Counted from the stretch's first letter, positions 44,495-54,474 are shown. The stretch is 64,000 nt of DNA from Ruminococcus callidus (GCF_020709055.1 NZ_JAJFCK010000001.1:1-64000); one strand, 5' to 3'. Made by a program: numbers and translations. The notes: a model not told the origin generated them from the letters alone.

Positions 44495-45949
44495 TTAAAG
44501 TTTCGGTGCAACAGGTGTGAACTGCTGTTCAAAAGCATCTGCAACCTGCAAGATGGTTGCTTCATCGAACTGCTTGCCGACAATGGACATACCAATCGGC
44601 ATTCCTGCTGCATTGTAACCGCACGGTGTCGAAATCGCCGGAAGGGAGGCAATGTTAACGGTAACGGTACAGATATCTGCCTGATACATTTTTACCGGAT
44701 CCGAGATGTTCTCGTGAACACCGTATGCAACAGACGGCGTGGTTGGCGTCAGGATGACATCACATGTCTCAAAAATATGCGCATACTCTGCGGAAATCCG
44801 CTGCTTCAGTGCCAGCGCCTTCCGATAATATGCATCATAGTAACCGCTGGACAGAGCATAGTTTCCGAGAAGAATCCGGCGCTTCACCTCTTCGCCAAAA
44901 CCCTCGCTTCTGGAATTGCAGATCAGTTCCTGGAACGTATCGCCAATCTCACTGCGATGACCATACTTGATTCCATCATAGCGAGAGAGGTTCGACGATG
45001 CCTCGGCGGATGCAATCAGATAATACGCAGCAACTGCATATTTCAGGCTGGGCATACTGCATTCTACCAGCTGTGCGCCCATGGATTCATATGCCCTTGC
45101 AGCCTGCATGACAGAATCACGAATCTCCGCATCAATGCCTTCCCCATAGAATTCCTTCGGAATGGCGATTTTCAAGCCCTTGATTTCCTTGCCAAGCTTG
45201 GCAGTATAGTCTTCCACATCCCGTTTAGAAGCCGTTCCATCATGCGGATCATATCCTGCAATCGCATTCAGAATCCAAGCACAGTCTTTTGCATTCTTGG
45301 CAATCGGCCCGATCTGATCCAGAGAAGAAGCAAATGCCACCAGACCATAACGGGAAACACGGCCATAAGTCGGCTTCAGACCGGTTACGCCGCAAAACGC
45401 TGCCGGCTGACGAATTGATCCGCCGGTATCAGAACCAATTGCTGCGGCGGCAAGAGAAGCTGCCACAATGGCTGCGGAACCGCCAGAAGAACCGCCGGGA
45501 ACACATTCTGTATTGTACGGGTTTCGAGTCTTTGCAAAAGCAGAAGTCTGTGTGGAACCGCCCATTGCGAATTCGTCCATGCTTGCTTTGCCCAGCATTA
45601 CAATATCCTGAGAAATCAGCTTTTCCATGACAGTTGCATTGTACGGCGGAATAAAGTCCTCCAGCATCTTAGAAGCACAAGTAGTCCGCACACCATCGGT
45701 ACAGATGTTGTCCTTGATTGCAAAAGGGATCCCGCAGAGCATGCCTGCTTTTCCTGCATCAATCTTTTCCTGTGCTTTTTTTGCATCTGAAATTGCCTGT
45801 TCCGGTGTCACCGTAATATAGCTTTTCAGCACGTCATCATACTTCCGGATGCGATCCAGATAATCCTGCGTCAATTCTACCGCAGAGATTTTCTTTTGAT
45901 CCAGCATCTGCCGCAGATGTTCTATTGTAAAATCCATATTGTTTTCCAT
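44495..45949 (-). CDS. gatA: Amidotransferase subunit A (GatA)
   Basis: A 484-aa amidase-family subunit that releases ammonia from glutamine for the GatB site. The Ser-cisSer-Lys triad motifs are present: Lys in PFAIKDNI (about 79), Ser in the Gly/Ser-rich PGGSSGGSAA and Ser of SDTGGSIRQPA. The first ATG (45949) sits almost on AGGCGG, so the ATG four codons later could also be used. It lies 18 nt before the fused gatB gene and 62 nt after gatC. Confidence 0.96.
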   Translation of the reverse strand: MENNMDFTIEHLRQMLDQKKISAVELTQDYLDRIRKYDDVLKSYITVTPEQAISDAKKAQEKIDAGKAGMLCGIPFAIKDNICTDGVRTTCASKMLEDFIPPYNATVMEKLISQDIVMLGKASMDEFAMGGSTQTSAFAKTRNPYNTECVPGGSSGGSAAIVAASLAAAAIGSDTGGSIRQPAAFCGVTGLKPTYGRVSRYGLVAFASSLDQIGPIAKNAKDCAWILNAIAGYDPHDGTASKRDVEDYTAKLGKEIKGLKIAIPKEFYGEGIDAEIRDSVMQAARAYESMGAQLVECSMPSLKYAVAAYYLIASAEASSNLSRYDGIKYGHRSEIGDTFQELICNSRSEGFGEEVKRRILLGNYALSSGYYDAYYRKALALKQRISAEYAHIFETCDVILTPTTPSVAYGVHENISDPVKMYQADICTVTVNIASLPAISTPCGYNAAGMPIGMSIVGKQFDEATILQVADAFEQQFTPVAPKL

Positions 45950-46011
45950 CCGCCTCGTTTGGCGAACGCCTCCTTTTCATTTTCAGTACTGCACACAAAA
46001 CATGGGCTTTG

Positions 46012-46290
46012 TTATTCTACGACCTTCGGCACAACAAAGCAGTTCTCATCGTGTACAGAATTCTGCAAGATTTTCTCTGTCGGGAAGCTTGGCTCCTTGA
46101 CATCTTCTCTCAGGTCATACAGATAGACATTTTTATTGTCCGCATAGGCATCATATTCTACATCGATTTCTTTGACCGTGTCCATGATTCCAATAATGCT
46201 AGTCATCTCAGCTGCCATCTTCTCCATTTCATCCTCTGTGAAGCGAAGTTTTCCCAGTTCAGCCAAATATGCAATCATTTGTAAATCCAA
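46012..46290 (-). CDS. gatC: Amidotransferase subunit C (GatC)
   Basis: A small subunit (92 aa) that stabilises the GatA-GatB complex. The conserved AYLAELGKLRFTEDEMEKM opening and the proline-containing tail are present. I favour a TTG start at 46290: GAGG lies 8 bases upstream and the resulting MDLQMIAYLA opening matches relatives, whereas the ATG at 46323 has no site. First gene of gatC-gatA-gatB/aspRS. Confidence 0.9.
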   Translation of the reverse strand: MDLQMIAYLAELGKLRFTEDEMEKMAAEMTSIIGIMDTVKEIDVEYDAYADNKNVYLYDLREDVKEPSFPTEKILQNSVHDENCFVVPKVVE

Positions 46291-46367
46291 ATCCAATACC
46301 TCATTTCTGCATTCCGCACCCATGTAAAGCAAGCAAAACAGGAGTACGCATGTTATCCATGGCATGC

Positions 46368-46385
46368 CCGAACAGATTTGTTCGG
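46368..46385. repeat. Palindrome in the gatC leader
   Basis: CCGAACA-gatt-TGTTCGG is a perfect 7-bp inverted repeat between the gatC promoter and start. It resembles, but with a wider gap than, the Gram-positive LexA box (CGAAC-N4-GTTCG), and an ACCATATGGT palindrome lies close by. It may be an operator or a leader hairpin. Confidence 0.35.
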
Positions 46386-46409
46386 CAAATATACCATATG
46401 GTCTGTTTT

Positions 46410-46438
46410 ATTATAACACAGTGCCCCGTATTTTGCAA
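46410..46438 (-). promoter_or_regulatory. Promoter of the gatCAB operon
   Basis: On the minus strand TTGCAA (46438-46433) and a perfect TATAAT (46415-46410) with 17-bp spacing; the leader to the gatC start is about 115 nt. Confidence 0.65.
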
Positions 46439-46496
46439 GTTTTTTCTTTGATGGAAGTATAAAATTCCTGATTTTCAAAAAATTTCAGGATATAAC

Positions 46497-46525
46497 TTGA
46501 TTTTTTTCTTGTTTTTCGTTATAAT
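46497..46525 (+). promoter_or_regulatory. Promoter of the dapF-dapL operon
   Basis: TTGATT (46497-46502) and TATAAT (46520-46525) with 17-bp spacing, 34 bp before the dapF start. No lysine riboswitch is present here. Confidence 0.65.
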
Positions 46526-46559
46526 AGAAAGTGGTATTTTCAGAATAAGGAGGATTCTT

Positions 46560-47456
46560 ATGCAGATTTCAAAGGCACAGGAAGCAGAACAGATGCTGAC
46601 CTTTTCCAAAATGACCGGAATTGGAAATGATTACATCTATGTCAATTGCTTTCAGGAAACCGTTGTGAATCCGGAAAAGCTCTCGATTTTCATGAGTGAT
46701 GTACGCTTTGGCGTAGGATCAGACGGTTTGGTTCTGATTCTTCCATCCGAAATGGCAGATTTTCGGATGCGAATTTTTAACGCTGACGGTTCTGAAGCAA
46801 TGATGTGCGGAAACGCAACAAGATGCATCGGAAAATATGTCTATGATATGGGCATGACAGATAAGACAGAGATCTCTCTGGAAACAAATTCCGGAATCAA
46901 GTATCTGACGCTCTATCCGGGAGAGGACGGTAAAATCGAAAGTGTAAAGGTGGATATGGGAAAGGCGATTCTTGTTCCTCGTGACATTCCCGTGGATTCC
47001 GCTTTGGAGCGCTTCATTGCACAGCCTGTCGAGGTTGCAGGAAAGACCTATGAAATGACCTGCGTTTCTATGGGCAATCCACACGCTATTGTATTCCTGC
47101 CGGAAGTGAACTCTTTGGATCTGGAGAAAATCGGACCTTCTTTCGAACATCATGTGCTTTTCCCGAATCGTGTCAACACAGAATTCGTGCGCGTCATCAA
47201 TGATCACGAGCTCCAGATGCGTGTCTGGGAACGGGGAAGCGGCGAAACATTCGCCTGCGGAACCGGTGCCTGTGCAACCGCAGTTGCAGCAGTTCTGAAT
47301 GGCTACTGCAAGAAAGGTGAGGAGATTCTGATTCACCTGCGCGGCGGTGATCTGCGCATCATCTATCACGAAGATGAAAATGTCACAATGATTGGACCGG
47401 CGACCTATGTGTTTGAGGGAAAAATCAATGTACCGGTTTCTTGCAGAACGCTCTAA
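46560..47456 (+). CDS. dapF: Diaminopimelate epimerase
   Basis: A 298-aa cofactor-independent epimerase that converts LL-DAP to meso-DAP. The two catalytic cysteines are in MMCGNATRCIGKY (about 80) and ETFACGTGACA (about 236). The ATG at 46560 has AAGGAGG 7 bases upstream. It is followed by dapL, so substrate (LL-DAP) and product enzymes are coded together. Confidence 0.96.
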   Translation: MQISKAQEAEQMLTFSKMTGIGNDYIYVNCFQETVVNPEKLSIFMSDVRFGVGSDGLVLILPSEMADFRMRIFNADGSEAMMCGNATRCIGKYVYDMGMTDKTEISLETNSGIKYLTLYPGEDGKIESVKVDMGKAILVPRDIPVDSALERFIAQPVEVAGKTYEMTCVSMGNPHAIVFLPEVNSLDLEKIGPSFEHHVLFPNRVNTEFVRVINDHELQMRVWERGSGETFACGTGACATAVAAVLNGYCKKGEEILIHLRGGDLRIIYHEDENVTMIGPATYVFEGKINVPVSCRTL

Positions 47457-47505
47457 GTGCATTTTTCTGTAAGTGACGATAAAAAATAAAAGCAAGGAGA
47501 AAACT

Positions 47506-48711
47506 ATGCCTACGATCAATGAAAATTTTCTGAAGCTGGAAAAAAACTATTTGTTTATCAACATCGCAAAGAAAGTAAATGCATTTCTGGCAGAAAATCC
47601 GGATGCCTCTCTGATTCGGATGGGAATCGGTGATGTTACACTGCCGATTGCGCCGGTTTGCGTAGAGGCAATGAAAAAGGGCGCCGAGGAAATGGGCGTA
47701 AAGGAAACCTTCAAGGGATATGAGGACAGCGGCACGGGCTATGACTTTTTGAAAAAGGCAATTGCCGGCTATTACAACAAATTTGGCGTTTCTCTGGAAT
47801 TGGATGAGATCCGTGTAAACGACGGCGCAAAGAGCGATTGCGGTAACATCGTCGATATCTTCGGAGACGACAACATCGTCTTGATCACTGATCCGGCTTA
47901 TCCGGTTTATGTTGACTCAAACAAGATGAACGGCAGAACCATCATTTACGCCGATTCCAATGAGGAAAACGGATTTGCAGCAATGCCGGATCCTGCTGTA
48001 CATGCAGATCTTATCTATCTGTGCTCTCCGAACAATCCCACCGGTTCTGCATACACCAGAGATCAGCTGAAAGAATGGATCGATTACGCAAAGAAAAATC
48101 AGGCAATTATCATATTTGACGCTGCTTATGAGGCATTCATCACAGATCCGGACGTTCCGCACAGCATCTATGAAATCGACGGTGCAAAGGACTGTGCCAT
48201 TGAAATGTGCTCTCTGTCCAAAACCGCCGGATTCACCGGCATGCGCTGCGGTTACACCATTGTTCCGCAGGCACTGCATGTCATTGCATCCGACGGCACA
48301 GATGTCAGCATCGCACAGATCTGGGGCAGACGGCAGGGAAGCAAGTTCAACGGCGTTTCTTATCCGGTACAGTGCGCAGCTGCCGCTGTTTTCACAGACG
48401 AGGGACTGAAGCAGATTCATAAAAACATTGCATACTACCAGGAAAATGCTGCAATCATTGCAAAGACCATGGATGAACTGGGAATCCAGTACACCGGCGG
48501 AAAGAATTCGCCTTATATCTGGCTCAAGTGCCCGAATCAGATGTCCAGCTGGGGATTCTTTGACTACCTGCTGCATCAGATTGCTGTTGTCGGCACGCCG
48601 GGCGAGGGCTTTGGCAAGAACGGTGAGGGCTGGTTTCGCTTGACCGCATTTGGCGATCGTGACAAGACCATTGAGGCAATGCAGCGCATGAAGCAGCTGC
48701 TTCAAAAGTAA
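47506..48711 (+). CDS. dapL: LL-diaminopimelate aminotransferase
   Basis: A 401-aa PLP-dependent aminotransferase that makes LL-DAP directly from tetrahydrodipicolinate, bypassing the acylated route. The family opening INENFLKLEKNYLF, the substrate-loop YEDSGTGYDFLKKAI and the PLP-Lys context CSLSKTAGFTGMRCGYT are clear. AAGGAG precedes the ATG. With asd, dapA, dapB and dapF in the window, the whole route from aspartyl phosphate to meso-DAP is present. Confidence 0.97.
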   Translation: MPTINENFLKLEKNYLFINIAKKVNAFLAENPDASLIRMGIGDVTLPIAPVCVEAMKKGAEEMGVKETFKGYEDSGTGYDFLKKAIAGYYNKFGVSLELDEIRVNDGAKSDCGNIVDIFGDDNIVLITDPAYPVYVDSNKMNGRTIIYADSNEENGFAAMPDPAVHADLIYLCSPNNPTGSAYTRDQLKEWIDYAKKNQAIIIFDAAYEAFITDPDVPHSIYEIDGAKDCAIEMCSLSKTAGFTGMRCGYTIVPQALHVIASDGTDVSIAQIWGRRQGSKFNGVSYPVQCAAAAVFTDEGLKQIHKNIAYYQENAAIIAKTMDELGIQYTGGKNSPYIWLKCPNQMSSWGFFDYLLHQIAVVGTPGEGFGKNGEGWFRLTAFGDRDKTIEAMQRMKQLLQK

Positions 48712-48732
48712 AAACAAAGGAGTTACACAAAA

Positions 48733-49002
48733 ATGAGAGCAGTAATCACAGTAATTGGTAAGGATAACGTCGGCATTCTGCACAAGGTAAGCGGCGTTTG
48801 CGCAGAATATCACGCAAATGTTCTGGAAGTAACACAGAGTGTATTGCAGGATATGTTTGCCATGATCATGATGGTAGACATCACCGATATGACCACAGAT
48901 TTCACCAAACTCAGCGATAAGTTGACTACACTGGGAACGGATCTCGGTCTGTCCATCCACACCATGCATGAAGACATTTTCAATGCAATGCACCGCATTT
49001 AA
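48733..49002 (+). CDS. ACT-domain protein (UPF0237)
   Basis: An 89-aa protein made of one ACT domain (RAVITVIGKDNVGILHKVSG opening), a small-ligand-binding fold that usually senses amino acids. This subfamily is commonly found directly before a UPF0210 gene, as here, suggesting a joint but unknown role. AAAGGAG site; 21 nt after dapL. Confidence 0.9.
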   Translation: MRAVITVIGKDNVGILHKVSGVCAEYHANVLEVTQSVLQDMFAMIMMVDITDMTTDFTKLSDKLTTLGTDLGLSIHTMHEDIFNAMHRI

Positions 49003-49026
49003 TCAAAAGCAGGAGAAATCAGAAAT

Positions 49027-50397
49027 ATGAATAGTACATTGTTTAATGCAGGGGATATTCTCGAAACCATCCGCATGATTCAGGATGAGTGCTTGGATAT
49101 TCGAACCACTACCATGGGAATTTCTCTGCTGGATTGTATCGATCCCGATATCAATAAGGCTTGCGATAAAGTCTATGACAAAATCACACGCAAAGCAGAA
49201 AAGCTGGTAGAGACTGGTGAAAAAATTGAAAAGGAATACGGCATTCCGATCATCAACAAGCGTATTGCTGTTACACCGATTGCAATGCTCGCTGCTGCAT
49301 GCCCGAAGGATAGCCCGGTAAAGTTTGCAAAGGCTTTGCAGCGTGCTGCGGAAACCTGCGGTGTCAACTTTGTCGGCGGATATTCCGCACTGGTACACAA
49401 GGGATTCAGTGCCGGCGATCTGGAACTGATTCGTTCCATTCCGGAAGCGCTGGATGTAACAACCCGTCTGTGCTCTTCTGTCAATGTCGGCTCTACCAGA
49501 AGCGGTATTAACATGGATGCTGTCCGCATTATGGGCGACATCGTTTTGGAATCTGCAAAGCTGACCGCTGACCGCCAGTGCGTTGGTCCTTCGAAGCTTG
49601 TTATCTTCTGCAACGCACCAGAGGACAACCCGTTCATGGCTGGTGCTTTCCATGGCGTCGGCGAGCCGGATTGTGTTATCAATGTCGGCGTTTCTGGCCC
49701 GGGTGTTGTTCGTTCCACTATTTCGAAATATCCGGATGCCACCATCGATCAGCTGGCAGATATCATCAAAAAGACTGCGTTCAAGATCACCCGTATGGGT
49801 CAGCTGGTTGGCGCAAAGGCTTCGAAGATGCTGGGCGTTCCGTTTGGAATTGTCGATCTGTCTTTGGCACCGACACCTGCTGTTGGCGATAGTGTTGCGC
49901 ACATTCTAGAGGCAATGGGTCTGGAAACTTGCGGTACACACGGCACCACTGCTGCATTGGCACTGCTGAACGATGCCGTCAAGAAGGGCGGAGTTATGGC
50001 ATCCTCCAATGTTGGCGGTCTTTCCGGCGCATTTATTCCGGTTTCTGAGGACGCTGGAATGATTGACGCTGCGGTAGACGGCACACTGACACTGACCAAA
50101 CTGGAAGCTATGACTTCGGTATGCTCTGTTGGTCTGGATATGATTGCTGTTCCGGGTGACATTCCTGCCTCCACAATTTCTGCAATCATTGCAGATGAGA
50201 TGGCAATCGGCATGGTGAACAACAAGACAACCGCAGTACGTCTGATTCCTGCCATCGGCTTGAAGGAAGGCGATATGCTGGAATTCGGTGGTCTGTTCGG
50301 AAGTGCTCCGGTTATGCCGGTAAAGGAAAAATCCGCAGAGAAGTTTATCTCCCGTGGAGGAAGAATTCCTGCACCGATGCACAGTATCAAGAACTAA
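49027..50397 (+). CDS. UPF0210 / PFL-family protein
   Basis: A 456-aa cytoplasmic protein of the UPF0210 family (DUF711), structurally related to pyruvate-formate-lyase-like barrels but lacking the radical machinery. Typical segments are [20 protein letters not shown], the [19 protein letters not shown] block and [20 protein letters not shown] at the end. Function unknown. It overlaps the next gene by one base (TAATG) and follows its usual ACT partner. Confidence 0.9.
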   Translation: MNSTLFNAGDILETIRMIQDECLDIRTTTMGISLLDCIDPDINKACDKVYDKITRKAEKLVETGEKIEKEYGIPIINKRIAVTPIAMLAAACPKDSPVKFAKALQRAAETCGVNFVGGYSALVHKGFSAGDLELIRSIPEALDVTTRLCSSVNVGSTRSGINMDAVRIMGDIVLESAKLTADRQCVGPSKLVIFCNAPEDNPFMAGAFHGVGEPDCVINVGVSGPGVVRSTISKYPDATIDQLADIIKKTAFKITRMGQLVGAKASKMLGVPFGIVDLSLAPTPAVGDSVAHILEAMGLETCGTHGTTAALALLNDAVKKGGVMASSNVGGLSGAFIPVSEDAGMIDAAVDGTLTLTKLEAMTSVCSVGLDMIAVPGDIPASTISAIIADEMAIGMVNNKTTAVRLIPAIGLKEGDMLEFGGLFGSAPVMPVKEKSAEKFISRGGRIPAPMHSIKN

Positions 50398-51659
50398 TGA
50401 CGAAACAATTGTTACAAACAGATCTGCTTGTAATCGGCGGCGGAGCCTCTGGTCTCGCCGCCGCAATTGCAGCCAAACGAATTTGCGGCGATCGGTTTTC
50501 CGTTTGTATTGCGGAACAAAACCCACGAGTTGGAAAAAAAATTCTTGTGACCGGAAACGGGAGATGCAACCTCGGAAACACATCCAAAGATTATGCTGCG
50601 TATCATGGTTCTTTGACTGCTGTTTTACCGGAATTTCTATCACAAACACTTTCCTCAAAAGAATTCTTTCAAACTATGGGGCTATACTGTCGTGAAGAAA
50701 CCGATGGCCGATTATATCCGCACAGCAATCAGGCATCTTCTGTCCTGGATACACTTCGTTTGACAACAGAAGCGTTTGGAATTTCTGTATGTTGCAACTG
50801 CCACATCACTGGAATACAGCAAAAACAGCATACGTTTTTCATACAAACTTCAGATGGCACAATAATAGCCAAAGCGGTGATTGTCGCTACAGGCGGATTT
50901 GCTGCGCCAAAAACCGGTTCTGATGGAAACGCTATGAAATGGCTCTCTGTACTTGGGCATCATGAAACCAATCTTTCTCCGGCACTTGTTGCTTTTCAGG
51001 CAGAGCCTAAATCGCTCCGTACACTAAAAGGTATTCGAATTTCTGCGACAGTTTCTGCACTCGACGCACAGGAAAATATCATAGGAAAAGAAAGCGGGGA
51101 AGTGCAGTTTACTGAAAATGCATTGTCCGGTATTTGTATTATGAACTTGTCTGCACGCCTATCCAGTGAAAATCCAACCGCTCTTTCGCTGAACTTGCTG
51201 TCGCATCAAACGTCATCTCAAACACAGGCGATGTTGTGGGAATTGTACTCAATTCGCACGCAGTGGCGGACAGAGGACTGGTTAACCGGTTTGTTTCAAA
51301 AAAAAGTCGGCATACAATTACTTCGTTCCTGTAAAATCCCAACGGATATTCCAGTCTATCAAGTCACACCTTTCCAATTAGAACGGCTCTCCCAGATGTG
51401 TCATGATTGGCGGTTTCCTGTTATTTCAAGAGGGAACTGGCAAAATGCACAGGTAACGGCGGGCGGAATCCCACTGGAACAGCTTCGAAAAAACTCGTTG
51501 GAATCCAAGTGGATCTCCGGATTATTTTTTTCCGGGGAAATCCTAGATCTTCACGGAGAATGTGGGGGATATAATCTCAATTGGGCATGGTGTTCTGGAC
51601 AATATGCCGGTATGGAGGCTGTTGCCTATTTAAAAAATACGCTTGAAAGGACGGTGTAA
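50397..51659 (+). CDS. HI0933-like flavoprotein (BaiN/RdsA family)
   Basis: A 420-aa FAD-binding oxidoreductase. The N-terminal dinucleotide motif is LLVIGGGASGLAAAIAA; the family-specific GKKILVTGNGRCNLGNTS and the terminal FSGEILDLHGECGGYNLNWAWCSG segment are clear. Members are often annotated as aminoacetone oxidase-like; the actual substrate is unknown. Translationally coupled to the UPF0210 gene and 6 nt before the next flavoprotein. Confidence 0.88.
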   Translation: MTKQLLQTDLLVIGGGASGLAAAIAAKRICGDRFSVCIAEQNPRVGKKILVTGNGRCNLGNTSKDYAAYHGSLTAVLPEFLSQTLSSKEFFQTMGLYCREETDGRLYPHSNQASSVLDTLRLTTEAFGISVCCNCHITGIQQKQHTFFIQTSDGTIIAKAVIVATGGFAAPKTGSDGNAMKWLSVLGHHETNLSPALVAFQAEPKSLRTLKGIRISATVSALDAQENIIGKESGEVQFTENALSGICIMNLSARLSSENPTALSLNLLSHQTSSQTQAMLWELYSIRTQWRTEDWLTGLFQKKVGIQLLRSCKIPTDIPVYQVTPFQLERLSQMCHDWRFPVISRGNWQNAQVTAGGIPLEQLRKNSLESKWISGLFFSGEILDLHGECGGYNLNWAWCSGQYAGMEAVAYLKNTLERTV

Positions 51660-51665
51660 CTTTCC

Positions 51666-53270
51666 GTGATTAAATTGATGAATCTCACTATGCCGATTTC
51701 TTATACCAAAGCGGATCTAAAGCGTGCAGCGGCAAAGCGGCTTCGCATCTCAGAAAGTGAAATCCTGCACTGCCAATACCTCAAAAAATCCATCGATGCT
51801 CGAAAAAAGCCTAAAATTTCTGTTGTATTAACACTAATTCTTTGTGTCAAATCAGAGGAGCATGTGCTAAAAAAATTAGCAGGGGATCGGGATGTCCAAC
51901 CATACACCGAATACCATTATGATTTTCCGATTTGCGATGCAACTATCGCCAAACGGCCAGTAGTTGTCGGATTTGGCCCAGCTGGAATGTTTGCTGCACT
52001 GATTCTTGCCAAAGCAGGACTCAAACCCATTGTGTTGGAGCGTGGTTCCTGCGTAGAAGATCGGCAAAAGGCGGTAGCGCAATTTCGAACGACTGGTCAG
52101 TTGAATCCGGAATGCAATATTCAATTCGGTGAAGGCGGTGCTGGGACATTTTCTGATGGGAAGCTGACAACTGGAATCAAAGACTCCCGAATTCGTTTTG
52201 TGCTGGAAACTTTTGTTGCATGCGGGGCACCGGAAGAAATTCTATATTTGGCGAAACCGCACATCGGAACGGACAAGCTTGTGCATGTTGTCAAGCAACT
52301 CCGAGAAACCATTCAAAAATATGGTGGGGAAGTCCTGTTCAATGCAAAAGTGGAGCAGATTCTAAGAACTAACAGCCGTGTATCCTCATTAGTCTATCGG
52401 CAGAATGGAACACAACACGAGATTTTCTGCCAAGACTGTATCCTCGCCGTCGGACACAGTGCAAGAGAGATGTTTTCATTTTTATATCAGGAAAACATCG
52501 CACTGACGCAAAAGAATTTCGCAATTGGCGTGAGAGTTGAACACCCACAGGAATTAATTGACATAGCAATGTACGGAAGAGAAACTAGACCTGCTGAACT
52601 GCCGCCAGCAGATTATAAGCTGGCAGTTCACCTTCCGAATGGACACAGTCTGTACACATTCTGCATGTGTCCAGGCGGGGAAGTGGTTGCTGCGTCTTCG
52701 GAACCGGGACATCTTGTGGTCAATGGCATGAGCAATTATGCCAGAAATGGGAAAAATGCCAATAGTGCTTTACTCGTTGGAATTACGCCAGCAGAATTAC
52801 AGGATGCGCATCCTCTGGCAGGTGTAAAATTTCAAGAAAAGCTGGAAACTGCGGCATTTTTTGCCGGCGGTGGCAACTACAATGCACCTGTTTGCTGTGT
52901 TGGGGATTTTCTCAAAAATCGGATTTCCAGCCAGTTTGGAACAGTTCATCCGACTTATTTGCCGGGTGTAAAATTTGCAGCATTGGACGATTATTTACCA
53001 AAAGTAATTACAGAAACATTAAGACTTGGAATTCCTGCAATGGACAAAAAGATTGCCGGATTTGCAACGCCGGACGCTGTATTAACTGGAATTGAAAGTC
53101 GAAGTTCTTCACCTGTACGAATTGTTCGTAATGAATCTTGTGAGTCTGTCTCGCTCCACGGATTGTATCCCTGCGGAGAGGGAGCCGGCTACGCAGGAGG
53201 AATTACGTCGGCAGCAGTTGATGGAATTCGATGTGCAGAATTTTTGTGCAAAAAGCATCAAAAATCATAG
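51666..53270 (+). CDS. FAD-dependent oxidoreductase (COG2509 type)
   Basis: A 534-aa flavoprotein. After an N-terminal ~90-residue domain of the type found on this family, the FAD motif VVGFGPAGMFAALILAKAG appears (about 99-117), followed by GEGGAGTFSDGKL and the C-terminal PCGEGAGYAGGI segment, which are diagnostic. The GTG at 51666 is assumed; the ATG four codons later is an alternative, and neither has an ideal site. Substrate unknown. Confidence 0.85.
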   Translation: MIKLMNLTMPISYTKADLKRAAAKRLRISESEILHCQYLKKSIDARKKPKISVVLTLILCVKSEEHVLKKLAGDRDVQPYTEYHYDFPICDATIAKRPVVVGFGPAGMFAALILAKAGLKPIVLERGSCVEDRQKAVAQFRTTGQLNPECNIQFGEGGAGTFSDGKLTTGIKDSRIRFVLETFVACGAPEEILYLAKPHIGTDKLVHVVKQLRETIQKYGGEVLFNAKVEQILRTNSRVSSLVYRQNGTQHEIFCQDCILAVGHSAREMFSFLYQENIALTQKNFAIGVRVEHPQELIDIAMYGRETRPAELPPADYKLAVHLPNGHSLYTFCMCPGGEVVAASSEPGHLVVNGMSNYARNGKNANSALLVGITPAELQDAHPLAGVKFQEKLETAAFFAGGGNYNAPVCCVGDFLKNRISSQFGTVHPTYLPGVKFAALDDYLPKVITETLRLGIPAMDKKIAGFATPDAVLTGIESRSSSPVRIVRNESCESVSLHGLYPCGEGAGYAGGITSAAVDGIRCAEFLCKKHQKS

Positions 53271-53318
53271 CGCTCAAAAAAATGTATGGAGAGGGGGTGC
53301 CAAAAATCTCCGATTTCC

Positions 53319-53348
53319 AATTGCACCAAATACAAATTTGGTGCAATT
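53319..53348. repeat. Perfect 13-bp hairpin before the recombinase gene
   Basis: AATTGCACCAAAT and ATTTGGTGCAATT flank an ACAA loop. There is no T run after it, so it is not a canonical terminator. It lies 34 bp before the recombinase start and could be a recombinase binding site, an operator or a processing signal. Confidence 0.55.
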
Positions 53349-53381
53349 GCGGATTCCAAATTAGAAGGGAGGTAGTTTATC

Positions 53382-54431
53382 ATGGAAATTGACCGCACAC
53401 AATGCCCTGATTATTTTTTGGATTATATTCTCTACATCACTGTTACGAAGTCACTCTCCAGCCGCACTGTACAGGAATATTATCTGGACATCCGCATGTT
53501 TCTCAAATATCTGCGCATGATGCAGGATCCAAATTATCAGAACACAGACGATTTGCAGCAGATCCCGATTCGGGATATTCCAATCTCTATGTTGGAAAAT
53601 GTCAAATTACAGGATTTATACAACTTCTTGTACTATGTAACAGAAGAACGTGAGAATCATGATCGTGCACGTGGCAGAAAGGTTTCTGCCCTCCGCAGTT
53701 TCTTTGGGTATTTGTGCAATCACCAAAACATCATTGCACACGACCCTACAGAGCGTTTAGAATTACCCTCTCCCAAAAAGGCACTTCCTCGATATCTCAC
53801 ATTGGAAGAAAGCCAGCATTTGCTGCAATCTATCGATACGGCATACCCGGAACGTGACTATTGCATTCTTACGATCTTTCTAAACTGCGGGATTCGTCTG
53901 AGTGAACTGGTTGGCTTAAATGTTTCTGACATTAACTGGAAAGAAGCAAAAATGCGTGTCCTTGGAAAAGGCAGCAAAGAACGTATGGTGTACTTAAACG
54001 ATGCATGTATGGATGCTTTGGACACCTATTTTAAAGTTCGAGATCTTCCACCAGAATCGCAGGAAAAGGCTGTTTTTCTAAGCAAGCGCCACAAACGAAT
54101 CAGCAAACGCCGTGTACAGCAAATCGTTGAAAATGCGCTATTCCAAGCTGATTTGGATGGCCGTGGATATTCAACGCATAAACTGCGTCACACGGCTGCA
54201 ACGCTTATGTACCAATACGGAAATGTAGATGCATTAACATTAAAGGAAATTTTAGGACATTCCAGTACATCTACCACTGAAATTTATACTCACCTATCCA
54301 ATCAAATTCTCAAACACGCCACGGAGAGTTCCCCGCTCGCACACTTTGAAAAGAAAAAAAATACCGTTTCGTCTTTGGATGGGCAACAAGATGATGATGC
54401 ATCTTCCTCTGATAAATCTGACAACTCCTGA
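53382..54431 (+). CDS. XerC/XerD-type tyrosine recombinase
   Basis: A 349-aa site-specific recombinase. The N-terminal SAM-like core-binding domain (about 10-120) precedes the catalytic domain with Arg in CGIRLSELVGL, Lys in GKGSKERMV, the HxxR box KLRHTAATLMYQYG, His in LGHSSTSTTE and the nucleophile Tyr in IYTHLS. Length and context (housekeeping genes, no adjacent phage genes) suit chromosome-dimer resolution more than a mobile-element integrase. A hydrophilic 35-residue Ser/Asp-rich tail after the Tyr is unusual. AAGGGAGG site upstream. Confidence 0.88.
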   Translation: MEIDRTQCPDYFLDYILYITVTKSLSSRTVQEYYLDIRMFLKYLRMMQDPNYQNTDDLQQIPIRDIPISMLENVKLQDLYNFLYYVTEERENHDRARGRKVSALRSFFGYLCNHQNIIAHDPTERLELPSPKKALPRYLTLEESQHLLQSIDTAYPERDYCILTIFLNCGIRLSELVGLNVSDINWKEAKMRVLGKGSKERMVYLNDACMDALDTYFKVRDLPPESQEKAVFLSKRHKRISKRRVQQIVENALFQADLDGRGYSTHKLRHTAATLMYQYGNVDALTLKEILGHSSTSTTEIYTHLSNQILKHATESSPLAHFEKKKNTVSSLDGQQDDDASSSDKSDNS

Positions 54432-54442
54432 AACAAACGAAA

Positions 54443-54474
54443 AACAGCCGATTCAAAACTTTGAATCGGCTGTT
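54443..54474. terminator. Terminator between the recombinase gene and trmL
   Basis: AACAGCCGATTCAAA and TTTGAATCGGCTGTT form a perfect 15-bp stem with a 2-nt connection; both flanks are suitably A/T-rich for the convergent genes. Confidence 0.8.

Noticed and set aside
46291..46440. T-box leader before gatC
   Set aside because: No specifier hairpin or conserved T-box sequence could be found; only short palindromes are present.
53092..53364. 90-codon plus-strand frame running out of the flavoprotein gene
   Set aside because: Mostly an alternate frame of the flavoprotein and its tail covers the hairpin at 53319; no start signal.
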